Shown: in pieces, positions 1-9,938 of the stretch
Layout of the letters: each line of letters opens with the position of its first letter
How positions within the stretch are numbered: the first letter of the stretch is position 1
From: Charina bottae
Taxonomy: Eukaryota > Chordata > Lepidosauria > Squamata > Charinaidae
Length of the DNA: 64,000 nucleotides
Assembly: GCA_023362775.1 (NCBI GenBank)
Contig: JALMGJ010000001.1
Span: 60,481,501 to 60,545,500 of the forward strand
Direction: 5' to 3'
Translations under genes and position numbers: made by a program
The notes under the pieces: generated by a model
What the model saw: the letters and a program-made list of their open reading frames with translations, nothing else
The model's database searches: none
Told to the model about the DNA's origin: nothing

Positions 1-60
1 AGAGTCACTTGTGTGAGATGGACAGCTATATAAACCATATAAGTAAATATAAATAAATCT
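1..60 (-). repeat. LINE 3'-tail-like fragment
   Basis: The stretch reads 'agagtcacttgtgtgagatg' followed by 'ctatataa' and an A/T-rich tail. This closely resembles 60425-60478, and both look like the 3' tail of an L2/CR1-type LINE or a SINE that uses that tail. It is cut by the window edge. The strand is a guess. Confidence 0.4.
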
Positions 61-61
61 A

Positions 62-666
62 CCATCCTCATCAGTAGAGGAAATGAGGACATTCTAGAAA
101 CACAAGTCTACTGGAAATTTACCCACACTAATCAAGTATTTCATTACCAAAGCAACAACCCAACCTCCCACAAGAGAAGCTGTGTAAGAACATTATTCAG
201 ACGAGCACTAATGCACTGCAGCAACCCAGAACACCAGAAAAAGGAAACAGATCATCTATACAGCATCTTCCAGCAAAATGGATACCCACGCAACTTTATC
301 AAAAAGTGCCTGACTACCCAACCCACGACAACACAACCAACAGAAGCTATGAAAAGGATAACACTGCCATACATCAGAAACATCTCAGAAACTACCAATA
401 GACTGTTTCAACCGCATGGCATCACCGTAGCACATAAACCAACCAAAACCCTTCAGAACATCTTAAGTAACCCAAAAGACCCAGTAGCCCAAGGAGAAAA
501 AACAGGAGATATCTACAACATACAGTGTAAGGGCTGGTGCAGCCACTATGTAGGACAGACGGGCAGAAGACTAGCAGAGCGCATCCACAAACACCAACTA
601 GCAGTCAGAAAACATGATGAAAACTCCTTAATCTCACAACACATGGACAGACTCAACCATACTTTC
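62..666 (+). mobile_element. Penelope-like element, C-terminal RT/GIY-YIG part (left half)
   Basis: This is the end of a Penelope-like retroelement ORF. From about 62 the + frame reads through a region with 'HKRSCVRTLFRR', the kind of connector seen after the RT in this family. It continues into the reading frame open from 211 to the insertion point. Residues counted from the ATG at 211 show a GIY-YIG endonuclease start: 'DIYNIQC' at about 100-106, 'YVGQTGRR' at 113-120, then 'RIHKHQLAV'. GIY-YIG domains nick target DNA in this superfamily. The frame is interrupted after 'RLNHTF' by a foreign insertion and resumes at 2899. The RT core lies upstream of the window or is missing. Identification rests on the motif pattern and on the matching right half. 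Confidence 0.85.
649..666. repeat. Target-site duplication, left copy
   Basis: AGACTCAACCATACTTTC occurs here and again exactly at 2899-2916. The 18-bp duplication brackets the 667-2898 insertion. The Penelope reading frame reads through one copy of it. Confidence 0.95.
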
Positions 667-2898
667 TTTTTTCTTTTTTTTATAATAAAAGTTAAAGTAG
701 AAAAAAGAAATAGAAACAGAAATACAAAATAAGAAAAAGATAAAGAAAAAGTGAAGTCAAGAAATAATAAGCAAAGAAAATATAGAAAATAGATGTCCTC
801 CAATCTATCTTTGAACTTAAAGTACAACAATTGATTTTAAATGTTAGTCCTTCATACAGTATACAGGAACTTTTCTTTGTCATATGCCTTTTGATTTCTT
901 TAATCCAATCTTCTAACCTTCATCTTACTGTCTCCCAATAATCCATCTTTGGCTTCCACTCCTTGAAGTAGTAGTTAAATGTTGAATGTTCATTACTACA
1001 TATTTATATCTTCAATAAAGACCAATTAGTATAACAAATAAAAGCCTTATTTACTTCTAATAAACTACAATATATTCTATTCATATTATGACTCATAACC
1101 TAACATGTTATGTAACTTAATACATAATTTAGCAATTCTTATAGTGTTCATACATATATATTTCTATAATTTAATTCTAATATATATATATATCTCCATA
1201 AAAAAGGAATTCTTGAATCTCAATTATCCATCTGTAATTTCCATTCCTTGTAGTAGTGTCCATTTAAACTAAGTGCATAATCTATCATATCACTTAACCT
1301 AATAGCTAATATATCAATTCTTATAATATTCATACAATACATATTGATATATATCATCCTGTAGTAACCATCATTCTAATTCCATCATATCATTATCTTC
1401 TCATAAATATATCTCTAAGGAAAACAATATTCTATAATATCAACTTGTGTTTGTATTTAGCATCTTACATTTAGAATATCACTTTTTATATATCCATACA
1501 ATTTCTCATAACAATTCAAGTCCGTATTTTCATTAGCCTTTATATCCATACAGTTTCTCATATCTTCTGTTTAGGTTATGCCAAAATCACAATACACTGT
1601 GGCAGATTCGCAATATACAGCCTGCTCTTTTCTATATCTCATATAGAATATCAGAGCAACCTTCTCTCCCTTTCCACATATTTCACAACATCCATCCAAC
1701 TGTGCACCCATATTTTCACTCTGTCTCCACTGCCACAACATATCTATACCAAGATTGTAGTGTAAAGCCTTCAGAATGTTCTTCTGAACTAATATACTCA
1801 AAATTTCCTCCTTCTGTTTCTCCTCCACTTGAAAAACATTTTTCCTTTCTGTCTCCGTTTCTGTTCTCTGTTCTTTCTCTCTGTTTTGCAGAGTTACGAA
1901 CAGTAATTCCAACGACCTTTGAATATTTGAGAGAGCCTCAGTAATCTCTCTTCTGAACTCCTCAGGTACAAGTTGGAAAGCCATCTTTCCTGTGTCCTTC
2001 AAATTAAAACAACAACCCTTCTAGTCAAAACAATAGTCATGTAATCTGTCCATGGAATACTACCAGCAGAATCTATTAAGCAGAACGTCGTTGTTGTTGT
2101 TTTTTTTTAAGTCAAAAGAAAAAAGAAAGTTCCAATAATCCAAAATACAGGAGAGAATAATATTTTAAACAGTTTATAGAAGGAGAAATAAAAAATATAT
2201 TCCAAATGAAGCAAAATCCAACCAGGGAGGATGTAGAAAAAGAAGACAAGGAAAAAAACACGTTACCCTGTGTTTTTATTCTTCAAACTGCGAGCTTTCG
2301 TTCTTCAAGCTGCAAGCTGCTTAATCCAAACAAAGAGTTTCTCAAAAAATGAATAGTCATTTAGTTTATCAAGCGAAGAATTACAAACAGAGTCTCTTAA
2401 ATCCCTCTAATACAAAAGAGAAGTAAAAAAAAATGCAGACGTTTCATTATGTTGCAAATATAGAGTCCATCAAACTTCCACCAGAATCAGTTATAGCAAA
2501 GAAAGCACAAAGTTAGCCAACATTTTCAACAAAGTCCAAAAGATAGATCTTAGATTTCAAAAATATTTTAATCTAAAAAAAACATTCCTAAAGTGATCTA
2601 AAAGCGGCTGGACGCTCTTGTGTCTCTTCAAAGAGAATTGTTTCCCCTGCGAGAGCCTGATATATCTCGGCCATTGCCTTGCACTTACCCTGTTCCTTCC
2701 GCGGTGGAAAACTACAGAAAAAACAAGGGTAGGCAATCCCAATGGCCCCACGAGTAATCTTCTGGTCTCCCCCTCTCCAGGGGAAAAAAAACTTCAGTGG
2801 ACCACAACTTCTGCAATCCACTGCAAGCAAGGGAAATTCAGTCAGTTCTCAGCTTCTCTGAGAAATCTGACTGGTCGAGCTGGCAGCCAAGCCTGGAG
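667..2898 (-). mobile_element. L1-like non-LTR retrotransposon insertion (2,232 bp)
   Basis: The insertion sits between perfect 18-bp target duplications inside a Penelope ORF. Its left end on the + strand is T-rich (667-680), so the element is on the minus strand with a short poly(A) at its 3' end. The rebuilt empty site has CTTTC/AACT at the nick position, close to the TTTT/AA preference of L1-type endonucleases. The 5' part (about 2898-2560 on the minus strand) is a GC-richer leader. A coiled-coil ORF follows at 2002-1571, then about 900 bp of very AT-rich 3' sequence. No endonuclease or RT domain is visible, so it is internally deleted or non-autonomous. The long duplication and poly(A) argue for L1-type mobilisation. 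I cannot name the family. Confidence 0.75.
1571..2002 (-). CDS. ORF1-like coiled-coil protein of the L1-like insertion
   Basis: A 143-codon frame opens with MKDTGKMAFQLVPEEF and continues with a Glu/Lys/Arg-rich segment at about residues 16-75 (...REITEALSNIQRSLELL...EKEQRTETETERK...). That segment has the heptad-like spacing of a coiled coil. The C-terminal third has a CEICGKG-type cysteine pair but no full zinc finger that I can complete. The position, between a GC-rich leader and an AT-rich 3' region of a poly(A) retroelement, is that of an L1 ORF1. The length is short for a full ORF1 (about 300 aa or more), so it is probably a truncated relative. No RRM or RT domain was seen. Confidence 0.4.
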   Translation of the reverse strand: MKDTGKMAFQLVPEEFRREITEALSNIQRSLELLFVTLQNREKEQRTETETERKNVFQVEEKQKEEILSILVQKNILKALHYNLGIDMLWQWRQSENMGAQLDGCCEICGKGEKVALIFYMRYRKEQAVYCESATVYCDFGIT

Positions 2899-2916
2899 AG
2901 ACTCAACCATACTTTC
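2899..2916. repeat. Target-site duplication, right copy
   Basis: Exact second copy of the 18-bp sequence at 649-666. It closes the L1-like insertion. Confidence 0.95.
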
Positions 2917-3249
2917 AACTGGGAAACTGTGAGCATCTTAAACCAAGCCAAATCCAAAAACACTAGAGAATTCCTGGAAGCCTGGCACTCAGAGAAAGCA
3001 GCCATCAACAGACATATAGAGGTAAACAACATTTACATACCATTCATAAGAGACAATAGAAAAGCCAGAAAACCAGAACACCTCCTTGCCAGCAATCAAC
3101 ACCCAGATAGGCAAAGATTAACACCAGGATTAGCACCAGAGGAACAAGAAAACAGCACAATATACCCTAAACAAGGAACTATTAACTCAGTCAATCAACC
3201 AAGTAGCAAACAACAGCCCAATCAAGGAACTCCTAAGGAGAGAACAACA

Positions 3250-3390
3250 CCTCCACCAGCACAAGCAGGACAAGCCATGGTATATAAACAGAGAACAAGT
3301 CACATTCCCTTTTCGCACTGAAGATGTTGCCTAGTCTGGCAATGAAACGTCTGCAAGAAAACAAGGCTCAGAGAGCACCAAGGACTCCAC
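3250..3390 (+). repeat. Penelope terminal repeat, direct arm of inverted pair
   Basis: This segment, from 'ctccaccagcacaag' to 'aggactccac', is the reverse complement of 3488-3629 with roughly 90% agreement by eye. The two arms are separated by about 97 bp. Confidence 0.85.
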
Positions 3391-3487
3391 AGTTCAACCC
3401 TGAGCTACAAATATTCTCTTCGATTAATATAGAGTCTGCTTCAGAATATACATACTTCCCAAATTCTGTTTGGAGAATTGCACTTTT

Positions 3488-3629
3488 GTGGAGTCCTTGG
3501 TGCTCTCTGAGGCTTGTTTTTTTTCAGACATTTCATTGCCAGACTAGGCAACATCTTCAGTGTGAAAAGGGAGTGGGACTTGCTCTCTGTTTATATACCA
3601 TGGCTTGTCCTGCCTGTGTTGGTGGAGGT
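3488..3629 (-). mobile_element. Inverted partial copy of the Penelope terminal repeat
   Basis: The sequence starts 'gtggagtccttggtgctctc' and ends 'ggtggaggta'. It is a minus-strand copy of the repeat arm at 3250-3390, without the terminal 'agttcaaccctgagc' tail. Penelope-like elements are known for terminal repeats in tandem or inverted order, so this may be part of one complex insertion. A second independent insertion is also possible. No target duplication was found around it. Confidence 0.8.
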
Positions 3630-3639
3630 AAAAATTGCA

Positions 3640-4977
3640 TTTTTTACAGGCCTGGAAAAACTACAGCTCTGTTGGAAATATACTATGTGTTCTTGGAGTG
3701 GTGATGACCTGCCATTGATCTCAGTGGCACTTTCAAATATGCACATTAGGAGCTGTGCTTTTTATCTGCTCCAAACAGGTTTGCCAAACACAAGACAAAA
3801 CAAGCAAAATCTAAGTTGGATCAACTTGTGTATACTGTTGGGAACACTAAATCTGTGTGGTCTTTTTTTTCCTCCAGGAAAAAAAAATCTACATGGAAAT
3901 GGGTCTACATGTAAGGGAATGTAAATACATACTAAAGGGACAGAAAAAGAATAAGGGTAGAAGGATTTTATGGAAATAAGGGGCTAGGAGAGGTGGCACT
4001 ATTATTAAATGTAAAAGCATATTTTCACCTCCCAAACAAATGAATGAATGGCTCCAAGTTCACTTCATCACCTTTTAGTACATAAAAGTGCTATGCCACT
4101 GCCATTTAATTATGTCTTTTATATTCCCAATAAGATATTTATAATGAGAGACTTAGACTTTCATGTATCTTAATTAATGAGATTTTCTAAACCAGTTGCA
4201 ACCTGCATTTGGCCTTATGATGCCTCCTGGAATAACAATGATCTGCCAGTTAATACATAGAGGTTCACAACTGATTGTTGCTCCTCTTCTTTAGAATATT
4301 AAGTAGGTTTGATTAATTATTATTCAGCCTGCTTGCATCTTGCACACAGGACATTATCTTTGCACTGGCTCCCAGTAGACAAAAGAATAATAGTAGTTTA
4401 AATGAAAAGCTTTTGAAATCACTTTAAGTGAGATTGAGATTATAACTGTGGAAAAGAATGTACACAGGATCAAAGCATTTAGAAGTTTTTACTGGAGTCA
4501 GAGATGTTCCCAACTTTAAGATATCGTTGAAGCAACATTGCAGTATTTTCCACTATAGTTATTTTTATTTTTTTCTCTAAGGTACTAAACTGGAGATAAT
4601 ATACCACCTCATGGATCTGGGGAAGATTGAACATGGATACAAGGAAATGTATGGAGGCAAAGGAAATAGACTTCTGCAAAGGAATTATTCCACAATTGTA
4701 AATGGTGTAGAAATAGTTATGCTTATTTGACCTAAGAGTGATCTAAGCGCTTGACATGACAGCAGCTGTCACCTTCTAGGTGGAAATCAAGAAACGCAGA
4801 TATCAACATGATGCAAAGACTTAGAAACACTGACAGTGTTTTACATGATGGAGAGCTTTCACCTGGATGGGATGGCAGGTTCAAAGTCTTCTACCACACT
4901 CAGAGTGTTCTGCCTGAATCAGGGCACAGCATTCATGCTCTGTGGTAGCCTTGATTGACAGACAATATACTGTACTG
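3640..4977. other. No recognised feature
   Basis: Mostly AT-rich single-copy-looking sequence. No ORF with recognisable domains and no repeat I can name. Confidence 0.5.
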
Positions 4978-5340
4978 TAGAACCCCATTGTAGGGGCGTG
5001 GTGGCTCAGTGGGTAAGACGCCAGGCTTGTTGATCGGAAGATTGCAAGTTTGGAGGTTCGAATCCCTAGCCCTGCATGCGGAGTGAGCTCCCGCACTAGC
5101 TCCAGCTCTTGCCTACCTAGCAATTCGAAAGCATGCAAATGCAAGTAGATTAATAGGTACCACTTCGGTGGGTAGGTAACAGCGTTCCACACGTGTCATG
5201 CGGCCACATGACCGTGGAAGCGTCTTCAGACAACGCTGGCTCTTTGGCTAACAAACGGAGATGAGCACCGGCCCCTAGAGTCGGACACGACTGCACAAAT
5301 GTGCGGGGGGTACCTTTACCTTTTTTTTAGAACCCCATTG
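4978..5340 (+). mobile_element. Sauria-type tRNA SINE, full length, with 13-bp target duplication
   Basis: The SINE body is 4991-5327. TAGAACCCCATTG flanks it at 4978-4990 and 5328-5340. The head carries a Pol III A-box-like 'gtggctcagtggg' and a B-box 'ggttcgaatccc' about 50 bp later, as in a tRNA gene. The body includes 'gcatgcaaatgcaagtagat'. The 3' end has 'agtcggacacgactg', which resembles the BovB LINE tail, followed by 'acctttacctttt'. The shared tail implies mobilisation by BovB-type reverse transcriptase. The head is copied by RNA polymerase III when active. The same family occurs at about 20985, 21473 and 35801. Confidence 0.9.
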
Positions 5341-5830
5341 CCCAGGACAACCTATGAATAATAAGTTTCCAGGCAATATAAGGAGTCCAGAACTCTGGAG
5401 GCAAAAAGAATATTGTATATTATAGGGAACTTCCTTTAAGAATAGAAATAATAATTATAGAATTGAAGGAATAGCTCTGTAGTTAAAATGAACTGGTTTT
5501 TCAGCATTTTATCATTAAGTAGTTTGAAAATTCTGTTCCTCCCAAAACCAAAGTAAGTTGTCCTCTCTGTGGTAAATGGCTAGGGAGAATCTTCATTTGA
5601 AGAGTTACAATGTGATCTTTCAGAAAAGCTGCTGTGATTTCACATTATTTGCCATATCTGGCTTGGCTTTCTCACTCTAATGATGTGGTCTCCCCATCCC
5701 TTTCAGCCTGCTTTGTGCACAGATTTAGGACACTAAGGTTCAGGACAGAATAGTGGTAATGGCATATTGAATCATTAGAAGCTTCTGTTTAGAAAGACTG
5801 CCACATGTTTGTCATGATGACAGGTTCAAT

Positions 5831-6160
5831 ACTTAGAGCAGAGCTTTCCAAACTGTGTGTCGGGACACGTTAGTGTGTCAGCTGCAGTGTCTGGGTGTGT
5901 CGCGGCTGCTGATGCCTCCGAGCCCTGCCAGGATTCCGCGCAGGTCCTAGTGCCTGCCTTGTGCCTTGCTGCCTCCAAACCTGCTGTGATTCCGCGCAGG
6001 TCCTAGTGCCTGCCTTGTGCCTTGTTGCCTCCAAACCTGCTGTGATTCCGCGCAGGTCCTAGTGCCTGCCTGTGCCCTGCTATAAGAGTGTGTCGCGAAA
6101 TGATGCATGTCTAAAAAGTGTGTCACCAACATGAAAAGTTTGGAAAGCTCTGACTTAGAG
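5831..6160. mobile_element. hAT-type MITE with internal 56-bp tandem repeat
   Basis: The element body is 5839-6152 (314 bp), flanked by the 8-bp duplication ACTTAGAG at 5831-5838 and 6153-6160. The terminal inverted repeats are CAGAGCTTTCCAAACT and its complement AGTTTGGAAAGCTCTG. The 8-bp duplication and CAG..CTG ends are typical of hAT elements. No transposase is present, so movement needed one in trans. The middle holds about three copies of a 56-bp unit ('gcctcc..cctgc..' to 'ccttgtgcctt', 5912-6081). Confidence 0.9.
5912..6081. repeat. 56-bp tandem repeat, about 3 units
   Basis: Two units are nearly identical and the first is more diverged. Each contains 'gattccgcgcaggtcctagt'. It is internal to the hAT MITE. 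Confidence 0.9.
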
Positions 6161-7975
6161 ACAAGGCTAGAGAGCTAGAGACAAGACAACAGGCTACTGC
6201 AGTCTGAGACATCTTTCCTTCCTTATGAGGCATGGATGAAGGTGCAGATTTATATTTGCAATTCTAGTGTATAATAAATGACAAAGAAACATCAGGGGCC
6301 AAAGAAAAGATGAAGTAGTGAAAAAATGGATGTAATTAAACTGACAGTATAGATACAGCTTTGCAAGTTTTGTCTGCTAGTTACTAATAAAGATTCAAAA
6401 AGATTAATCAAATGAAAAGAATAATCTGTTTGGCCTTCATTTGCTAATTTAATCATTTCTGAAACTGATTAGTTGTCCTCAAAAGCAGCTGGGACACCAA
6501 ACAGTTAAACACAGTTGTGTATAGTTACAGTTCACACTATTTTTCCAACACAGATATGTTTTGTGCTTTATAAGTTAGCTTACAACTGAGTTTTTGTTTT
6601 TTGCTATTTTTTGGGTAGTCTTTTTTTTTTTTAATGATAAGACCCCTTCTGGGACATGTCACTTGCAACTTGTGTTTGTCATGCTTATAGTGCAGTGAAA
6701 AACACACACTAAATTCAATCTTTAAATTAAGCTGTAACCAAGCTTGTATATTCATTAGAGGAGAAAAATTCTCTTCTGAGAAGTTCAAATTGTTTATTGA
6801 TTTTCATTTCTGTGTTCAAGTGAAGCTTGAGTAAGTCTGTCTTATGGGAGTCCCTCTGGGGCCGCCTGGCCAACAAGTGCATTGCATTTAAAACTAAGTG
6901 AGCAGTTACCAACAAAAATCTGAGAATTCCTTTGAAATTATATTAATAAATAGCTAAAGGGTAAGATTTCCAGTTCAATAAAGTTGTTTTTTGGAGCAAC
7001 AGAAATGGCAGCCTTGTATTCCAGGCTATATAAACATCCACCTTTGAGAAAAGACCGAAATTAAAAATGGGTCTTGGAAAGTGGAATTAGAGGCATGTTG
7101 TGCAAAAAGCAAAAAAGCCAAACACAAATTTATTTCTTAAATACTGTCAAAGTGATAAGAAAAGGCAGTTAAATAGTTATTATTATGAGTTTACCAATAA
7201 ACTGTGAAATTATAAGGTCATCAAACTATCCTGTTTAAGTTTGAATATTATTCCTTCGTTGTCTTACTCTAGTAAAAACAGCCCTCCCTAACTTGATCTG
7301 CTAGGGTGTTCAAAAATCCAAGGCATTTTCGCTGGCATGAAATAGTTTTTATTAAGATGGGTTGTTTGTTTGTTTCTCCATGCTTTTTGTGAATTCCATA
7401 AATAATATTGTTTCTTACCAAAGGCATTAATACCTGTATCTTGAACTTTCAGCAGCAATAAAAATGTATCAAAAGATAGAAATGCAGCTTTCCTGCTGGG
7501 CTAGTCTTCATTCCCCTAGGACATTCCATTTCTCTCCTTTCCAATTCCTTCAATAATTGTTTGGCCATCTTTCAAGCTTCATTCAGGCATATCCACAAAT
7601 TAGCAATCACCTCACCAATATTTGGCTAAAGGTTGTGACTTCAGCATTTTAGCCTTTACTAATGAGTTATTATAAGTTGCTATTAGCTACTGAGTTATTC
7701 ATTTTGCATCACTTTTCATGTCAGGATTATGTTTTCTGGTTTTATTATTTCACTGATTATAGTTTATATAATTTTCAAGTGATTCTAATTATATTTTTAA
7801 AAAGATAACTTAAGAGTCAGTAAAAAGAAATCAGGTACCCAACTATTCGAATGATACTTCTTTACTTCTCTGTGACTTGGTAACATCCCCAGAAATGGAC
7901 AGTTTGGATGGAAGTATTGACCCACTGAGAATCATAATTTGCCATCACTCAGCCATTTTTGCAATTTTGCTATTA
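6161..7975. other. No recognised feature
   Basis: AT-rich sequence with short homopolymers. No coding or repeat signature recognised on either strand. Confidence 0.5.
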
Positions 7976-9590
7976 AGATTAATTAATTAATTAATTAATT
8001 AATTAATTTTTCAAATTTATTCCCCGCCCATCTCCCATGCAAGGGACTCTGGGCGGGTTACAATAAATAAAAAATTTAAAAACTATACAAAATATCTAAA
8101 AACACAAGCATAACATAATAAAATAAAATCCAAGATGGATTAGGACCCGCAGAATGGATCATGGGGCTACGGGGCCAGCCAACCCCAGGAGGCACTACCA
8201 CCTCCATCGTCCCAGGCCAGGTGGCAGAGCCAGGTCTAAAGGGCCTTCCGAAAGGCCAGGAGGGAGGGGGCCAGTCTCACCTCCGGGGGCAGGATATTCC
8301 ACAAGGCGGGCGCTATTGCAAAGAAGGCATGCCTCCTGGACCCCGCTAGATGGAATTATCTTGTTGAGGGGGTCCGAAGCATGCCCTTTCTGCATGCACG
8401 GGTGGGGTGGGCCGACATTATCGGGACGAGACGGTCCCTCAGGTACCCTGGTCCTATGCCATGTAGGGCTTTAAAGGTAATCACCAACACCTTGAATTGG
8501 ACCTGGAAGCAAACTGGCACCCAATGCAGCTCGCGCAGCAGGGGTGTCACATGTGCCGATCTTCTGGCACTCATAACTGCTCGCGCCGCTGCATTCTGCA
8601 CCAGCTGAAGCTTCCGGATACTCTTCAAGGGTAGCCCCATGTAGAGCGCATTACAATAGTCTATACGGGAGATGACAAGGGTGTGAGTGACTGTTCGGAG
8701 GGCCTCCCGATCCAGGAAAGGGCGTAACTGGCGCACAACTCGCAGCTGTGCAAAGGCCCTCCTGGCCACGACTGCCACCTGCTCTTCAAGCAGGAGTCGC
8801 AAGTCCAGGAGGACCCCCAGATTCCGCACTGGATCCGAGTGGGGTAGTGCAACCCCCCCCCCAGAACCAAAGATGACAACTTCCTGGATCCAGGGGGGCC
8901 ATCAATCCACAGCCACTCCATCTTACCAGGGTTCAGTTGAAGCCTGTTGTTCCCCATCCAGGCCCCCACAGCCTCCAGGCACTGAGATAAGGCATTGACC
9001 GCATCACTTACTTCACCCGGGACGGAGATGTATACCTGGGTATCATCAGCATATTGGTGATACCTCATCCCGTGGTGACGGATGATCTTGCCCAGTGGCT
9101 TCATGTAGATGTTGAATAGGAGAGGAGAGAGAACCGACCCCTGCGGCACCCCACAAGTCAGGGGTTGCGGGTCAGCTCTCTCCTCCCCTATCAACACCGA
9201 CTGGGAACGGCCCTGGAGAAAGGAGGCGAACCAGCGCAAAACCACGCCACCCGCCCCCAACTCCTCGAGCCGCCCCAAAAGTATACCGTGGTCGACGGTA
9301 TCGAAAGCCGCTGAGAGATCTAAGAGAGCAAGGATGGATGCACTCCCTCCATCCCGCTCTCACCAGAGATCATCCATAAGCGCGACCAATGCGGTCTCCG
9401 TCCCATATCCCGGCCTGAAACCTGACTGGAAGGGGTCCAGATAATCCGTTTCCTCCAGAATCCTCTGGAGTTGCAATGCCACCACCTTCTCAACCACCTT
9501 TCCTAAAAACGGAAGGTGGGAGACTGGGCGAAAATTGCCCAGGATTGTAGGGTCCAGGGAAGGTTTCTTGAGGAGGGCTGATAATGGCTG
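7976..9590 (-). mobile_element. L2/CR1-group LINE, 5'-truncated
   Basis: A minus-strand non-LTR retrotransposon. Its 3' end is a simple TTAA repeat (7977-8009) next to 'ccgcccatctcccatgc...actctgggcgggttac', the 3' end shared by many L2-type copies in this window. Coding sequence runs from about 9599 back to about 8356. It is cut at its 5' end near 9590, where the sequence passes into a (CATATA)n microsatellite. No target duplication is visible, as is usual for L2/CR1. Confidence 0.85.
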
Positions 9591-9599
9591 ATAATTCAA
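8356..9599 (-). pseudogene. L2-type reverse transcriptase, broken
   Basis: Reverse transcriptase copies the element's own RNA at a genomic nick. On the minus strand the first segment (9599-9360) has 'NFRPVSHLPFLGKVVEKVV' and 'SGFRPGYGTETALVAL', the RT fingers motifs, and ends in a stop after 'DDLW'. The second (from about 9278) has 'CGVPQGSVLSPLLFNIYM' and the catalytic 'YHQYADDTQVYIS', then 'NNRLQLNPGK'. A frame change near 8840 leads to a third segment with 'LGVLLDLRL', 'RIDYCNALYMGLP' and 'LQLVQNAAAR', the thumb/C-terminal region. At least one nonsense change and one frameshift make it non-functional. The endonuclease domain is absent because of 5' truncation. Confidence 0.9.
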
Positions 9600-9634
9600 G
9601 ATACCTGTATATCCTTGCAGAATTTACTGTCATT

Positions 9635-9635
9635 T

Positions 9636-9693
<58 letters not shown>

Positions 9694-9736
9694 GCATATG
9701 CATATGCATATGCATATGCATATGCATATGCATATG

Positions 9737-9770
<34 letters not shown>
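9635..9770. repeat. (CATATA)n / (CATATG)n / (CATATA)n microsatellite
   Basis: About 136 bp of hexanucleotide array. A central block of TATGCA units (about 9692-9740) is flanked on both sides by TATACA units. It is long and almost uninterrupted. Confidence 0.97.
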
Positions 9771-9938
9771 CTTTACAACTCCTTCAACCATAGATATTAT
9801 TTGTGCATTATTACATGCAAATTTTATGATTCAGGAGAGTGCTTTGCATAGCATGGGGAATTATTGTTGTACAATAATATAACCCATCATATTTGAATAA
9901 ATAGTAAGTATTGCAGCTTAATGTGGCACACAAACATT

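Larger units (their letters stand above)
2899..3430 (+). mobile_element. Penelope-like element, C-terminus and terminal repeat (right half)
   Basis: Immediately after the duplicated target the interrupted Penelope frame resumes as 'RLNHTFNWETVSILNQA' and then 'TREFLEAWHSEKAAINRH'. This is the C-terminal signature of Penelope endonuclease regions (a hydrophobic 'vLD.A' segment, then 'R.ilEAw.i'). The frame runs to a stop after 'HIPFSH' at 3321. Beyond it lies the terminal-repeat segment with 'cactgaagatgttgcctag' and 'ggactccacagttcaaccc', ending near 3430. This half proves that 667-2898 split a once continuous ORF. The ORF has no host function and is presumed dead. Confidence 0.85.

Noticed and set aside
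5000..5075. Possible functional tRNA gene
   Set aside because: The A- and B-box sequences belong to the head of a SINE. The cloverleaf cannot be completed, and the unit is repeated at 20985.
9584..9851. Open frames reading IHIHIH and IYIYIY
   Set aside because: Pure microsatellite translation.
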